DNA of 64,000 bases from Euborellia annulipes (taxonomy: Eukaryota > Arthropoda > Insecta > Dermaptera > Anisolabididae), in the NCBI GenBank assembly GCA_023213315.1, contig JAKCPI010016369.1:1-64000 (forward strand). Direction: 5' to 3'. The translations under genes and the position numbers were made by a program. Shown piece by piece: positions 1 to 11,529 of the stretch. The notes beneath the pieces are model-generated. The model ran no database searches, was not told the origin of the DNA, and saw only the letters and a list, made by a program, of their open reading frames with translations. Position 1 is the first letter of the stretch. Each line of letters begins with the position of its first letter.

Positions 1-398
1 TGTGTTGTATTAAACATGTTATAATTATAATTCCTGATCTGAAAAAAATTTAAATTAGCCTTAATTCTAATCAGTTAATTTATAAGAATTATGAATTAGT
101 ATTCTAATTTATTTATGTTTACCTTAAATTTCCCAAAAAATATTGAAAATTTTCTCTCTTCTCTCACTTTTTTACACTCACACACATAAACACTAAATAA
201 AAAATAAACACTAAAAAAGATATTTTCATTTACAACAAAAAGTGTATGTGGTAAATGAAAATAAAGTCCTAAAGAACAGCAAGAAGGCTTTAAATAATTA
301 ATTATCCCTTACTTGCCGAATAAAAATTATATATATATATATTTGATGAATATATATATATATATACCGTAAACAGGGAGTCTGAAGAAATCGTATCA

Positions 399-728
399 GT
401 GAGAATGTACATGATTTTTTTGTTTACAAGCAAGCGAAGTGCGGGGGCTAACGTGGAAGAGATCCTACCTAGCCTAACACAAAATACGAAGACAATAGAG
501 AGAGTATTTGTAACCCCGTCTCCACCATCAGATCGGTGGAGCCCTCGGGTTCCTAGCCTCAAGGATTGCAATTTTGACTCTCCAGGCTATTCTTGGAGAA
601 AATGCAACCCTTCCCTGACTCGCTTTACTCATAGAGCCACCTCAAACCCACCCTCAAAGATACAAAAACATCAGACTCCCAAATGCGTCAACAAAAGACG
701 ACTTTTCGTAAAACACATGTACATTTGA
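399..728 (+). other. Open frame of 109 codons in a GC-elevated block, unassigned
   Basis: An open frame lies in a block from about 430 to 690 that is clearly richer in G and C than its surroundings. The conceptual product is rich in Ser, Pro, Thr and basic residues and matches no family I recognise. There is no convincing splice acceptor at its 5' side and no polyA signal close behind its stop. It could be an exon, a piece of an old mobile element, or part of the 3' region of the minus-strand gene that ends at 1159. It is listed because base composition, rather than frame length alone, sets it apart. Confidence 0.2.
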
Positions 729-1158
729 GAACCTGGGCTTCGATTCTTTCAATCATATCTGACCGCATCTCTTTATGAATTGTTAATGCAATAAATCAAC
801 GAGAATATCTTTCATTTTGGCTCTCCGTTTGGATCCTCAATTAAAGAAACAAATCAAGGGGTTCTAACAAAACGAACTAGCTAAAAGATAAGAGTAGGCA
901 CCTGAAGCTAATAACAACAACTATCCAACAGAAGCCTAAAATGAAAGTATTCTCGTTGGTTTCTCCACTATTAGATTCACGAAAAGTAACTGCAGGTTCA
1001 TAAAAAAATCCCTCTCGTTGGCTCGTTGGCATGGTGCACCCTCCACCCCTCTATATTTAAATCTTTAAACTACATTTAAGGTGTGAAAATAAATTTTCTA
1101 AATTATAAATATCAAAAAGTGAATACAATTAAATTTGTATTCGTTTAGCAATCACACC

Positions 1159-1825
1159 TTAAGCCCTAGGTATTAAGAAGATGATAATGAAATCCCGCGG
1201 CGGAAGAGGCTCGGTCTCTCTCACTGTGTCAGCTGAAAAAAGAACATCCTAAAAAGCTAATCTAATCTACCCCTTTTAATATTCTTGCACCATGCATAAT
1301 ACCTTTGTTCTGTTGACCCTCAGGAATCTGTAACAAAAAAGAAAAAAAATGAAATTAGAATAACATCATTTAAATATTTTTGGATCTATGTGTGTATGTC
1401 TAGAGAATAATATATTTACCTCCTGAGGGGTTGACGGTCGCTCGAAGCCCCTTGCCTGGCACTCGTAGAGCTGATCCAACCCTGCACTCGTAGAGCTGAT
1501 CCACTTGATTGCACTAGGTGAACACTTAACACTGAACACTGAGCACTGATCACAATTGCACTGGGGAAACCTGCAAAAGAGAAATTGTTTAAGAATATAT
1601 CCCTTAGAGGTCTAGCAATCTAGTGAAATCAATTTTTCTTTATGATTTTATAAATGAAGTTTAAAGAAGTACAGTGTCGAGGGATTTATCTCCAAATAAT
1701 GCATTTCTCGCAAAAACTTTTTATTCTAATCTATAGTTTGATCCTTAATGAAAGTATCTAACTATAAAATGTAAATGTACTTACCAAAATGTAGAAATTA
1801 TAAGAATCCTGGACCGGAGCGACAT
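1159..1825 (-). CDS. Four-exon gene for a 96-residue protein of unknown function
   Basis: I reconstruct exons on the minus strand at 1825-1785 (ATG at 1825), 1570-1420, 1327-1303 (a 25-nt micro-exon) and 1232-1159 (TAA at 1161-1159). All three introns are GT-AG: donors GTAAGTAC, GTAAAT and GTATTA, acceptors TTTTGCAG, TGTTACAG and TTTTTCAG with pyrimidine tracts. The lengths 41+151+25+74 give 291 nt, an uninterrupted frame of 96 codons plus stop across every junction. The product starts with a basic then hydrophobic stretch (residues 1-15, MSLRSRILIISTFWF) that could be a signal peptide. A Cys-containing part follows (FPQCNCDQCS), then a tail with LPPRDFIIIFLIPRA. No domain is recognised. A second ATG 19 nt upstream opens a different frame that stops 6 codons into the second exon, so it would act as a uORF. 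Exon 2 holds a tandem 19-bp repeat. The splice structure is well supported; whether the transcript is translated or is a lncRNA is open. Confidence 0.5.
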
Positions 1826-3605
1826 GTGCCCTGTTATCCATGTCAAGCCCTCTCTGCACGACTAAAGGCGAAGCTTAAAGATCGAGCAGACAAGCACTGG
1901 CAGGTAATAGCAGGTTAAACTAGAAAGAAAAAAAAAAGAGAGAATTACAAAAAACCTTCTCATAAGTATATATACACGTATATATATACACACGCAGAGA
2001 GATAATTTAGTAAAAAAAATTTTTTTGACATAATTGGGTCAAAAAGCTCCCTACCCGATGTTTTCCAGTAGAAAAATTCACGATTTTACAAAAATATTTT
2101 TACCCTCCCAATTCGGGGATTTAAATGTTTTTCCTGAGCTGTCCATAATGTCCTCAATAAAGGTGAATTTATCAAAATCAATTAAAAATAAACATATATA
2201 TATATATTTGAAATCGGATGGAATGAAACCAGCTTTTAATTAGATCACCTGATCACTTTATATATATATATTGGATCATAGTGAGACATCATTATTAATA
2301 AATATAACATTTTTTCTATTATAATTTATTTGTTAAACTTTGAGTCAAAAATCCTTGTCAATCTTCAAGCACAAATTGCATACAAATAATAAGGGTCTGT
2401 AACTAAATTGTACTTGAAAATCACATGATTAGAGACCAAAAGTTGAACAAATAAAATAAAAGAGAAAATTTTTTTTTATTTATTGATGATGAGAATCAGT
2501 GAAATCCAATATATATAAATGGGGATATAAAGTCATAAATGATTTTGATAAATCCATTCTCACCTCTTTCAAATTAGAAAATCATCTTTTATTTTAAATA
2601 TAAAAATTGATTTTTTCTAAAATATATATATATATGTGCATGAGAATGTCAGTATTATAAATATTAATTTAATAATTTTAAAAAGAAGCTTAAAAAGGGG
2701 AAAAGATGAATATTATCTGATTCCAAAATGAAATCAAAACTATTTGGAAATTTATTTTTTGTACATAAAAGGAAAAAAATATTTAGGATTACCGGTACAA
2801 CTGCATCACAATAAGACTTCCTATAAATTAATAAAACATGCTATCTATTTAAATCACATTTAGAATTAAGAAAGAAGTGTAAAATGACTTATTAGAATTT
2901 TATTGCCTGTAATCTGTCAATCTGATTTTGATAATTTGGAACACAGACTATATTTAAAATTTACTCACTTTTAAGAAAATAATTAGAGAAATTAAATCAA
3001 TGAAATACAATCAAGGAATTATAAAAAAATATAAATAAATAAGAAATATGAAAAGAGATGAAAGGTTAACTAGGCAACTCACATACACATAAAATGATTT
3101 AATATGTTAGAAATAAATATTAAATAATAAAATCATGCTAAATGGATTAATTATAAAAAGAAATAATTAAATTTACCTTCAAACTGTGCTAAAAAAAAAT
3201 GAGATGAGAATTCACATGTTCACGTGGGCACAAATTGACACATTGAAATCGACAGGTCAGAGAAGCTGCCAAAATGGACGACCAACTCTTTGACAATTAA
3301 TCATATTAAAAATTTCTAAGAGGGAAAAAAATATTTTTATACATTAAATTATTCTAACTTTTAAAAATAAATTAGAATAATTTTTTATATAAATTTTCAT
3401 TTTTCTTTTAATTAATTTTTCATTATTAAAAAAAAAAAAAATTAAATTCAGATATCTGTTAAAAATTGGTATTTTCGTTTTTCAAAGCAATAAAATTATT
3501 TTAAAAACAAAATTAATTTTAAAAAATTCTTACATCCTTAATTTTGAAGTTAAAATAATTTATTATTTAAATTTTATTTTTCATATGGATTTTGTTATCT
3601 GAGAT

Positions 3606-4097
3606 CAAGGGCGGATCTAGAGGTGTTTCTAGGGGCAGGGCCTGATCTAGGGGGGGGGGGGCATTGGGTGCATGTGCCCCGGGCGGCAGATATCAGGGGG
3701 CGGCAATTAAAGAAAGATCCACTAAAAAAAAAGTAAAATGATATGAATTTTGTATAGAAAATTTTAAGGAGGGAGCGGCAAATTAAATTTTGCCCCCCCC
3801 CCTAAAAAATCTCGTAGTTCCGGCCCTGCTAGGGGGGGAGGGGGGTAATTACTTATATAGATTAATCTGGTGGGACTCGTCGCACAGCACACTATTTTTT
3901 CTTAATTTCGATAATTTAAAGGCGCATTCTGAACTTGTTTGCCAGAATATGGAAGTACAAATCAAATTTTGAAGTATTAATTTTTAAAATTTTACATTCA
4001 AAATACATTTTTTTTTTCGAGAAAAAAGTATTTTTTTAAATCTCGGGGGGGGGGGGTAATTACCCCCTTTACCCCACCTCCCTTGTATCCTCACTTG
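3606..4097 (+). mobile_element. Non-autonomous hAT element with a second hAT nested in it
   Basis: The element begins CAAGGGCGGATCTAGAGG, ends ...ATCCTCACTTG, and is flanked by identical 8-bp duplications TCTGAGAT (3598-3605 and 4098-4105), the hAT signature. Its body has the family core (GTCGCACAGCACAC, then TTTGCCAGAATAT) found again at 40581, 43817, 47680 and 51914. A different hAT element occupies 3636-3828. Confidence 0.85.
3636..3828 (+). mobile_element. Nested hAT-like MITE, CAGGGCC terminal repeats
   Basis: It begins CAGGGCCTGATCTAGGGGG and ends TAGTTCCGGCCCTG, inserted in the element at 3606-4097 next to a near duplication of CTAGGGG. The same family lies at 54503-54704, sharing the inner GGCGGCAATTAAAGAAAG. 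Confidence 0.75.
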
Positions 4098-4434
4098 TCT
4101 GAGATGCTGTTTCCTATCTCTGTAATCAGTTGTCTATGAAAATAAATTTTTAATAAATCTGATATAAAATTTGCAAATTTTTTTTTTTCTTTTCAAAAAT
4201 TATTTATTTATTTTGTTTTTAAATTTATTTTTTATATTACTACATGAATATATTGCATAAAACTTAATTCCCAAATTATGTGATATGATATTTCTATTTT
4301 AATCTTGATATTAAATGAAAATTTTAATTTTTACCATTTCTCATTTAGAAATTTTTTCAATTCTGAAATAGGCCTACGTTGTATATATATATAGAACGAC
4401 CCCAGGTTGCCATCGGTATAATATAATTTATAAA

Positions 4435-4805
4435 CAGTGGCGTAACGTTCGCCCCCGCAGACCCCGCGATGCGGGGGGCCCCGGACCTTGGGGGGCCCTC
4501 GGGCCAGGCCGGGCTAAAAAAAACTGTAGCTCTGATAAAAACGGAAAAATTTAGATTAAAAAAAAATAATGAAAATTTCTCTTTAAGAGGGCCCGGGCCC
4601 TCAGAGCTCCGGTAAAAACGGTAAAAAATTTAATGAAAATTTCTCTTTGGGAGGGCCTGGGGCCCTCAGGGCTCCGATAAAAACGGAAAAAAATAATGAA
4701 TAGTTCAGGGATATACGGTATTTTAAAAATTTTTTTGTATGGTCTAATAATGGGGCCCGAAATAAAATTTGCGGGGGGGCCCAGCTAAAAAACTTTACGC
4801 TAGTG
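4435..4805 (+). mobile_element. Non-autonomous hAT element, GGCGTAACG terminal repeats
   Basis: The ends are CAGTGGCGTAACG and TTTACGCTAGTG, with identical 8-bp target duplications TTTATAAA at 4427-4434 and 4806-4813. Long G and C runs lie inside, and an inner A-rich segment ending GAAAATTTCTCTTT is duplicated. A shorter relative is nested at 61028-61249. Confidence 0.85.
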
Positions 4806-4915
4806 TTTATAAATGAATTCAATAAACAGCTTCTTCTTTTACTGATGATTATCCCCATTTTCTTTATTTTTTTCCTACTAGTCTCGTTTTTATTCTATCT
4901 TTTAATTCAAATATC

Positions 4916-4990
4916 CGACAAGATAGGGTCCGCGGGAGTCGAACCCCGGACCATAGTCAGGAGAAGCTAATGTCCTCTCTGAGCCTCGGG
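4916..4990 (-). repeat. tRNA-like remnant with B box
   Basis: Read on the minus strand, the segment contains GGTTCGACTCC, a perfect Pol III B box, inside a T-arm-like stem. No acceptor stem pairs, so this is probably the head of a SINE rather than a tRNA gene. Confidence 0.35.
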
Positions 4991-5165
4991 ATGTTAGAAA
5001 GATTCCAGGAAAAGTACACGGATCCCGAAATTCTCAAAAGGGAAGTGCAAAAAAATTCAGAATTCCCCCATCAAAAATTTCTGACTATGCCTATGATCTC
5101 CACAATACTCTTTTCTCACACTCCAATACCTTCTGCTTGCAGACCTCGATTATAGGTAAGAGAAA

Positions 5166-5450
5166 GTGGTGTGCTCTCCGATCAGTTATACCAGATTTTT
5201 TATCTTTTATTGTTGCTGTTTACCTCCTTTTTATGTTTTATGTTTGGTTGGATCCCCCGGTTTGCTTGCACTTTATCTTCTCGCGCTTCTGAAGAACTTT
5301 GGTGTTGGCGTCTCCGTGATGGCACGGAGTGCACGCCTGCCAGGAATAGGAATGGTCCTGTCTTGTCACTGTACCCTTATTCCCTGACTGTACCAGGACT
5401 GTAATATCTGGTACCTGATACAGTAAAATCGGGTACCGACCGTCCATAGT
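5166..5450 (+). other. GC-elevated block, unassigned
   Basis: This block is distinctly richer in G and C than its flanks and carries three short overlapping frames on both strands, none of which I recognise. It starts with a copy of the GTAAGAGAAAG...GTGTGCT module found in the R2 repeat family (41283, 53231, 63466). I read it as remnant mobile DNA. Confidence 0.3.
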
Positions 5451-5839
5451 AGACCTTGTTCTCCTGCTTGGTTTGTGCTGCCATCTGTGAAAATATAGTA
5501 AAACTATTACAACTGAATGACAGAATGAATTACCAACAGCAAGTTAAGGTTATATTATATCACACATTACATTTTTAAACATAAATAATTATTCTACAAA
5601 AAATATCGTAATATGACAGGTGATTTTAATATTATTTAAATATAAAAATATAAATTAATACAGTTCAAAATATTTCAAATCATGACCTTTTGATTTCACT
5701 TACAATTTCTCTGCTAAATAATTATTTAAAGTTTATTTAAAAATTTTTCCAGTTGTATTATTTAAAAATGAAAGTGATTTAATTATTATAAAACTAATTT
5801 AGATATAATTTTAATCACTTTAAAGGCCCATTATTATAT

Positions 5840-6000
5840 AGACAAATTTTAAAATATTTTTCGGCATTCGAGACCATTTGGACCTCATACTTATTTATTT
5901 CAATCGATTACTGGCCAATTCAATTGAAATGAGTTTTTTTTGCTTGGGTTGGGAAGCGAACCATCGACTCCTAGCACAAGAAACTAATCCTTTACCTCAA
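5840..6000 (-). mobile_element. SINE-B copy (tRNA-derived)
   Basis: The copy shares the segments TTCGGCATTCGAGACCATTT, a Leu-Gly-like CAATTGAAAT stretch and a degraded tRNA-like head (GAAGCGAACCATCGACTCCT) with the better copy at 55262-55440. The tRNA-like part is read on the minus strand. It lies directly 5' of the PSMG4 exon. Confidence 0.55.
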
Positions 6001-6196
6001 CAATTGACATTTACCTAAAATAAACTTATTTGAATACTGTACTACATCTCACCATCATTCAAGATATATATAAGATTGATTTAAATCATAGAAATAAAAT
6101 AAATAAATTTATTAACCACCCAAAGAGGCCGTCCGAAGTTGACTTCCAAATAAACTTGTAATTCTATGCATCTAATAAATATTCTTTTTTTTTTAG

Positions 6197-6600
6197 ATTC
6201 TTTAGTTGAGAATTTTAATAAAAGTGTAGCAGATTATACGCTAGAAGAATGTAATCTCCAAAATCATGTATTTAGTGAAGAAATATGTGATTCAAAAATA
6301 ATATTTCAAATAATTAAGTTGAAAGAAAGTCTATTTATTTATATTGGACTATTTTCTGAAGCTAAATTTCAAGATCTATCAATGGCTGTAAAAACCCCGT
6401 ATGATAGTTTACCTTTATCTACCAAATTATTTGGAGAAGGTTCTGATTTAACATCAGCAAACCTATCAATGAAGTTGTCAAAAAAATTTAATAGACCTGT
6501 TTATGTTAGTTTTAATTTACCTTTAGATAATATTATAATTCCTACAATTGAAAAAAGACTAAATGCAGAAATAAGTGAACACCCTGATAAATTTTTGTAA
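6197..6600 (+). CDS. PSMG4: Proteasome assembly chaperone 4, last exon
   Basis: The exon encodes about 133 residues and ends at TAA 6598-6600. From the family, PSMG4 (PAC4) pairs with PSMG3 and helps build the 20S proteasome alpha ring in the cytosol. Diagnostic stretches are ESLFIYIG, YDSLPLSTKLFGEGSDLTS, RPVYVSFNL, and a C-terminal IEKRLNAEI..HPDKF; in order they match the human protein's SLFLWVG, YDSIPVSTSLLG..SDTTS, VFVSYNL and ENRIKEEM..FPEKF. A run of T followed by TTTTAG at 6185-6196 is a strong acceptor, so the ATG at 6166 lies in the intron and should not be used as the start. The exon begins after one base of a codon; the 5' exon, probably short, was not found. Length fits the family (human about 123). 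A polyA signal follows 10 nt after the stop. The frame is intact, so this is a working gene unless the 5' exon is lost. Confidence 0.85.
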
Positions 6601-6610
6601 TAGTTTTTAA

Positions 6611-6616
6611 AATAAA
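6611..6616 (+). promoter_or_regulatory. PolyA signal of PSMG4
   Basis: AATAAA stands 10 nt after the PSMG4 stop codon, giving a very short 3' UTR. Confidence 0.6.
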
Positions 6617-7081
6617 ACACTCAATCAAACCTTTTTTTTTTAATCCTTCACCTTCAATTTTATATTTTATTTTGAATGTCCTAAACATTTCGAACAAAAA
6701 ATTTTATTTCTCTTCCCTTCACTTCCATACGTGTTTCCGCATGATTTCACGTCTTCAAATTCATGCTCTCTACTATTTTCATTTCTGGTTTCTTAAATAG
6801 TTTTTTCATATGTTGTCCAATTTTGTTTTTATAAGTTTATTTATCTTAATTTTCATAAATTTTTAGTAGGGCTTTTATTGATTATGAGAATATTTAAGAT
6901 TATTATACATGTATTTTGTGATTTAGGTGTCTTTAGGTCATTTTTTTTTTTTTTTTTTTTTTTTCATCAATATTAAACAATTGAGTAGTTTTCAAATGAT
7001 TATTTATCGATAAAAAAAATGATGATGTAATCAGCTTAGAATTTGAATTGCCTCTATAAAGCTTCATAAATTATGTTATGC

Positions 7082-7335
7082 CCTCGGGCTTAGTGTATTT
7101 GGTAGCGTGCCTGCTTTGTATACCAAGGGTCGAGGGTTCGGATCCCAGGCAGTCCAGTGATTTTATTTAAGCCTTTTAGATACCAAATGGCTTAAATAAG
7201 AATGCCTGGACCCCAATATATATATATTCATAATAACGGTTATCGTTTAAAGTCTTATATGACCTAAGATGCCGAAAAGACTGTGTGTATGTGTGTGTGA
7301 ATGGGAAAAATGTGGGAGTGTTTAAAAAAAAAAAT
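7082..7335 (+). mobile_element. SINE-A copy (tRNA-derived)
   Basis: It begins GCCCTCGGGC, has a tRNA-like head with B-box-like GGTTCGGATCC, the family body GCTTAAATAAGAATGCCTGG, a GCCGAAAAGACTGTG 3' part and an A-run at the end. The full-length reference copy is at 62719-62986. Confidence 0.75.
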
Positions 7336-7354
7336 TATTTCTTTTCTTATTTTA

Positions 7355-7359
<5 letters not shown>

Positions 7360-7392
<33 letters not shown>
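7360..7392 (+). repeat. (TA)n microsatellite
   Basis: An uninterrupted TA dinucleotide run follows the SINE-A copy. Shorter TA tracts occur throughout the window. Confidence 0.9.
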
Positions 7393-7394
<2 letters not shown>

Positions 7395-7682
7395 GATTTA
7401 TTATAATTCATCTACTAAACTAATTAATCCTTGATCTCTTTTCAACTGGGCCCTTTCATCTAATTTAATCAGGGCCGAAGCTAGAGAGGGGGAGAGACTC
7501 CTTCCTCAGGTTGTGTAGAGTAGTGAAAATAAGATTTATTTAACTGTAATTAATTAATCTTTTAATTTTTATTTATTCAAAATCTTAAACAAAAAAATGA
7601 TAATAATAAGAGTCATCCCACTTATTCTTTTGATTGATTATGTATTTCATAGAAAGGATTCACTTATATCCTTTTTAGAGTA

Positions 7683-7901
7683 CAGTGAGGGTCAATATTA
7701 ATGAACCTTCATACGTTTTCCCAATGCGATTATTTGATTGTTTGTATAAAATAAGATGGAAATTTTTATGGGAATCAGTTTGAATTTCCATTAAGAGTTT
7801 CCATTAAAAATGTTAATATTTTCTTAAAAAAAAAAAAAAAAAAAACAATGAAATAATCACATGAGAAAACGTATGAAGTGCTTTAATAATGATTCGCACT
7901 G
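7683..7901 (+). mobile_element. Mariner-type MITE
   Basis: The ends CAGTGAGGGTCAATATTAAT and ATTCGCACTG are inverted and both are flanked by TA, the Tc1/mariner target. Inner arms GATTATTTGATTGTTT and AACAATGAAATAATCAC pair. The family recurs at 9403, 28303, 35625 and, diverged, 36789. Confidence 0.75.
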
Positions 7902-9402
7902 TATGCGATATTGTTCAATAATTCAATGCATCCTTGGAATTATTGTTTAAAAAAGAGGGAGGGGAGTTGCACTTAACAAGTATAATTATTTATTTGATTC
8001 TTCTAAATGTAAACGAGCATGTACCACACATTATAGGGAGATAGAAAATGAAAGAAAGAGCTTTGATAGTTAAATGATAACTTAATAATGTCTCTAATTT
8101 CCATATATTCTCGATAATTTTCTTCCTTATTTTACCCCTTTATTTTTTGTACCAAAATATCATAAATTATCGGTTAAAAACACTTTAATTAATAATTTAT
8201 TTCATACGATATGAACATAAATTATTCTTACGCCATACATTCTAGATTTAAGAATGTGCTAAACTATTAAATCTTTCAAGAGAAAAACTTTCCGTTTTTA
8301 TTTCCTTAGGCCAGCAAAAACCGGAAGTAAATTGAGATTTTTTTTTAAATTTTCTTTTTTTTTTTAAATTCTTGTTAGTTTATTTACATTGGACTCAAAC
8401 CAAAAATTTACATAAAAATCAATTTTATTTTTGAATAAAATCATTTGCAGTAAAATAAAAAAAAAAATTCGATCATCTTCATTAAAAATAAATGAAATGA
8501 ATTATTTGATTAGCAAACCGGGAAAAAGAAATCTAACAGTGAAAGTGGATTAAATTCCACGCGGACAATGTTAATGACCTTGCTGTAGCCAGCGACATTA
8601 AATTTCTTGGAGAAGTATAATTTCGAAATATAGTTTCGAATTCACGATCAAATTATCTTGAAATTATATACAAATATATATTTAAATATAAAGTACGGAT
8701 TCTATAAATAAAATATTTATTTAATAATATGGGTTATTAGTAAAATTTAAAAAAAAAAAAAGAAAAATCATCCTTATGTTTTATCCATAGGCTAACATGA
8801 AAATTATCAGATCTTATAAAGTGTAACAATAGAAAGTTTGATTTCAATTAATTAATTTCTGAGTTTCGTAATATTTAAAAAAGAAAAAACAAAATTAATT
8901 TTTTTTCAAATTTATTCTAACTTTCAAACATTACGAGAAATATAGAAAAACTTAAGTTCTACTTCCGGGGAGTTTTTTTTTTTTTTTTTCTTTAAGCCAG
9001 AACTAATTATTAAACTGAAATTTTTCTGTGAGAGCATAAAATATTTTAAATAAAAAAAATTGACATATTTTTTAAATGTTCTTAAAAATATCATTATATT
9101 TTTTTGTTTTGATTAAGGAACAATGGCTTCGTGAATTATTAAAAAAAAAAAATAGAAAAAATGAATTAAATTAGTTTTCCTATATTTATTTTTAATATTA
9201 ATCCATTTTTTTCATCATGACAAGACTTATTAAACGTCTCGCAATTTTCGGAATAGTGTGAGAAAAGTAGAGGTTTATTCCTCTCCCAAAATTTGGAAAG
9301 CAATTGTATAAAGAAAAGCCCCCCCCCCTCTCCGCCACCGTTTGGACAGAAAAAACAAAAATATTAAAATTAATTTCAGGAGCAGTGGCTGAATTGAATG
9401 TA

Positions 9403-9719
9403 TAGTGAGGGACAATATTAAGTCCCACCCATGCGTTTTCTACATGTGATTATTTCATTGTTTTTATAAAAGAAAATGAAAATTTTATTCTTTATTGGAA
9501 ATTTTCTAAGTTTGAAACATGAAAGCAGTGGCGTAGCGAAGGGGGGGGGGGGCAAGGGGGGGGTCATCATGCCCCGGGCGCTACTCACAAAGGGGCGTCA
9601 AATGGTCCGTAAAAGCTACGCCACTGCATGAAAGTGTCCATATATAATATTTTTTTAAAAACAATGAAATAATCACAAGTAGAAAATGCATGGGTGGGAC
9701 TTAATATTGTCCCTCACTG
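9403..9719 (+). mobile_element. Mariner-type MITE interrupted by a hAT element
   Basis: Terminal inverted repeats of about 60 bp start AGTGAGGGACAATATTAAG and end in the complement. The left flank is TA; the right target base has changed. A 101-bp hAT element sits in its middle. Confidence 0.8.
9526..9626 (+). mobile_element. 101-bp hAT MITE nested in the mariner-type MITE
   Basis: Perfect terminal repeats CAGTGGCGTAGC and GCTACGCCACTG are flanked by identical 8-bp duplications CATGAAAG at 9518-9525 and 9627-9634. Confidence 0.9.
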
Positions 9720-9794
9720 TTCATATGGACCCTGTTACGCATTAGTGTGTCAAGCGCCAGGTATTCCTGCCTTCATCAGGACAATGTGCTGATT

Positions 9795-9945
9795 GCCTCG
9801 AGCTTAAAGGGGCTTTTGACAACTCCTGAGGTATTGTTGGTGCAAACTGTGGACTATTGAACCAGAAGTCATGATAACAGACGAATGTTCTCACCAACAA
9901 TACGTCAGGAGTTCCCAAGAGCCCTTTTAAGCTCGAGACAAACAG
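9795..9945. repeat. Imperfect fold-back
   Basis: The left arm has CTCGAGCTTAAAGGGGCTTT and AACTCCTGAGGTATTGTTGG; the right arm has the reverse complements, with mismatches. No open frame is present. Confidence 0.65.
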
Positions 9946-11394
9946 CCTAAAGTACGGGGCGGTTAAAAAAGATTAAAATTTTAATCACTTATTAATGCTA
10001 ATTTAAACCAAATTATTATCTTCCCGTAGTTGAATGCGTTACTGCCTCCGCCTGCTCTAAATCACAAATTTTTCCCCTCCGCCTTTTAACAAATTCCTGA
10101 AACCGCCACTGATTATTCCTTTCTACATCCACCTACAAATGAGTTTTTCTTGCTAACCTTGAACTACCAAAAGAAAAATAATGTTCTTGGGCCCCCTATT
10201 AACTATAATTTACTAAGCAAATTATTATAAAGAAAAATATGACTCTATCTTCGGAGTTATTAAAGGGCAAGGTATAAATAAATAAATAATATCATTCATT
10301 AAAAACAATTTTTGCTCATAATATTTGAAGATAAAATCTATGTGTCCCGAAACGACTCGGGGTCATTTAGAAATTATATATACATTTCTTCCTCCTTTCT
10401 CAATTTTGTTTGGGTTATTTAAAAAAAAAAACAAAAAAAAAAAAAAACAATCATCATGCATAAGGGATTTATACAATTAATCAGATAATAGAGGCTTCTT
10501 TATTGTAGTTTCAAAATAGTTTGAATTAAATAAATGTCGATTTGGAGATAAACTTGGTGTGAATAGGAATTAATTGCCCGAGGCTTTCATTGAATAAGAA
10601 TTACTGATGCAAGCAACAAGTTAGGGTGTGTATTTGTGAAGAGTATACATGGAACAAGTTATAACGAGATATTATTAGTGTTATCTTTTTTTCTCTAGGC
10701 TTTCTTTTAATACGCCTCCTGAGGTGAGGCTGCCGCCTCAAGCATCACTTTCAAGGGGACGAGATAAATAATAAATAGATAACCATTTTTGAGAAATATA
10801 AACGTGCTAACTATATTTCTGAACAAATTTTTTGGAGACATGGACAAATTTTTTCTATTTTTATGATAAGATTTTTTTTTAATTGCTCTTAAAATATATG
10901 AAATTATAGTGAAGGAAGGGGGTGGCAAAAAGGGCCTAATTTAAGAAAATTATATTAACAATTTTATTTGAACAACTGAGAATATAATTTAAATTTGGAA
11001 CTGGACTCAGATAGTAGGCATAAATTTACAATTTAATTAATTAAATGTGAGATTTATATTCATGGAGAGCCAAACGTCCCCTGGCCTCTTAGAGTCTCCA
11101 GCCTTTCCGGGGTATTGATGTATTTCGCTTGCACTCTGTCTCCAGACTCTCGATTACACACACCAGCAAAAACTCAACGAACTGGATATTTAAGGGAATG
11201 AGATTTTTTCAAGTGGAAGCCCACCGATGCTGGAGATCCCGGTGCCAGAAGATATTTGGCTTGCCATCTAAATAAATCTTTTATTTATATAATAATGAGT
11301 TGTAAATTAATTATTTTTTATAAAGAATTAGGGATTGTCTAAAATTAATTCCTGCTTCCCTACAGAGTGGATTTTCTTTCGTTTAAAAATCGAC

Positions 11395-11500
11395 TACCCG
11401 CGGCGCCCGCTTTCGGCGGACTTCGCGCCTTGCCGGGGGGCTTTGCCCGCTGGACCCCCGCCAGCTGGATCATCGGGCCCGCCTGCGGCGGACTCTCGCC
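11395..11500. other. GC-rich palindromic island
   Basis: About 100 bp of very GC-rich sequence (such as CCCGCGGCGCCCGC and GGCGGACTTCGCGCC) sits in AT-rich flanks. It contains short self-complementary GCGG/CCGC units. Two overlapping frames cross it, neither recognised. Confidence 0.4.
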
Positions 11501-11529
11501 TTTTCTTAATTATGAAAAAAAAAAAAATT

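Noticed and set aside
6166..6196. ATG at 6166 as the start of PSMG4
   Set aside because: The following bases are a polypyrimidine tract ending TTTTAG, a 3' splice site.
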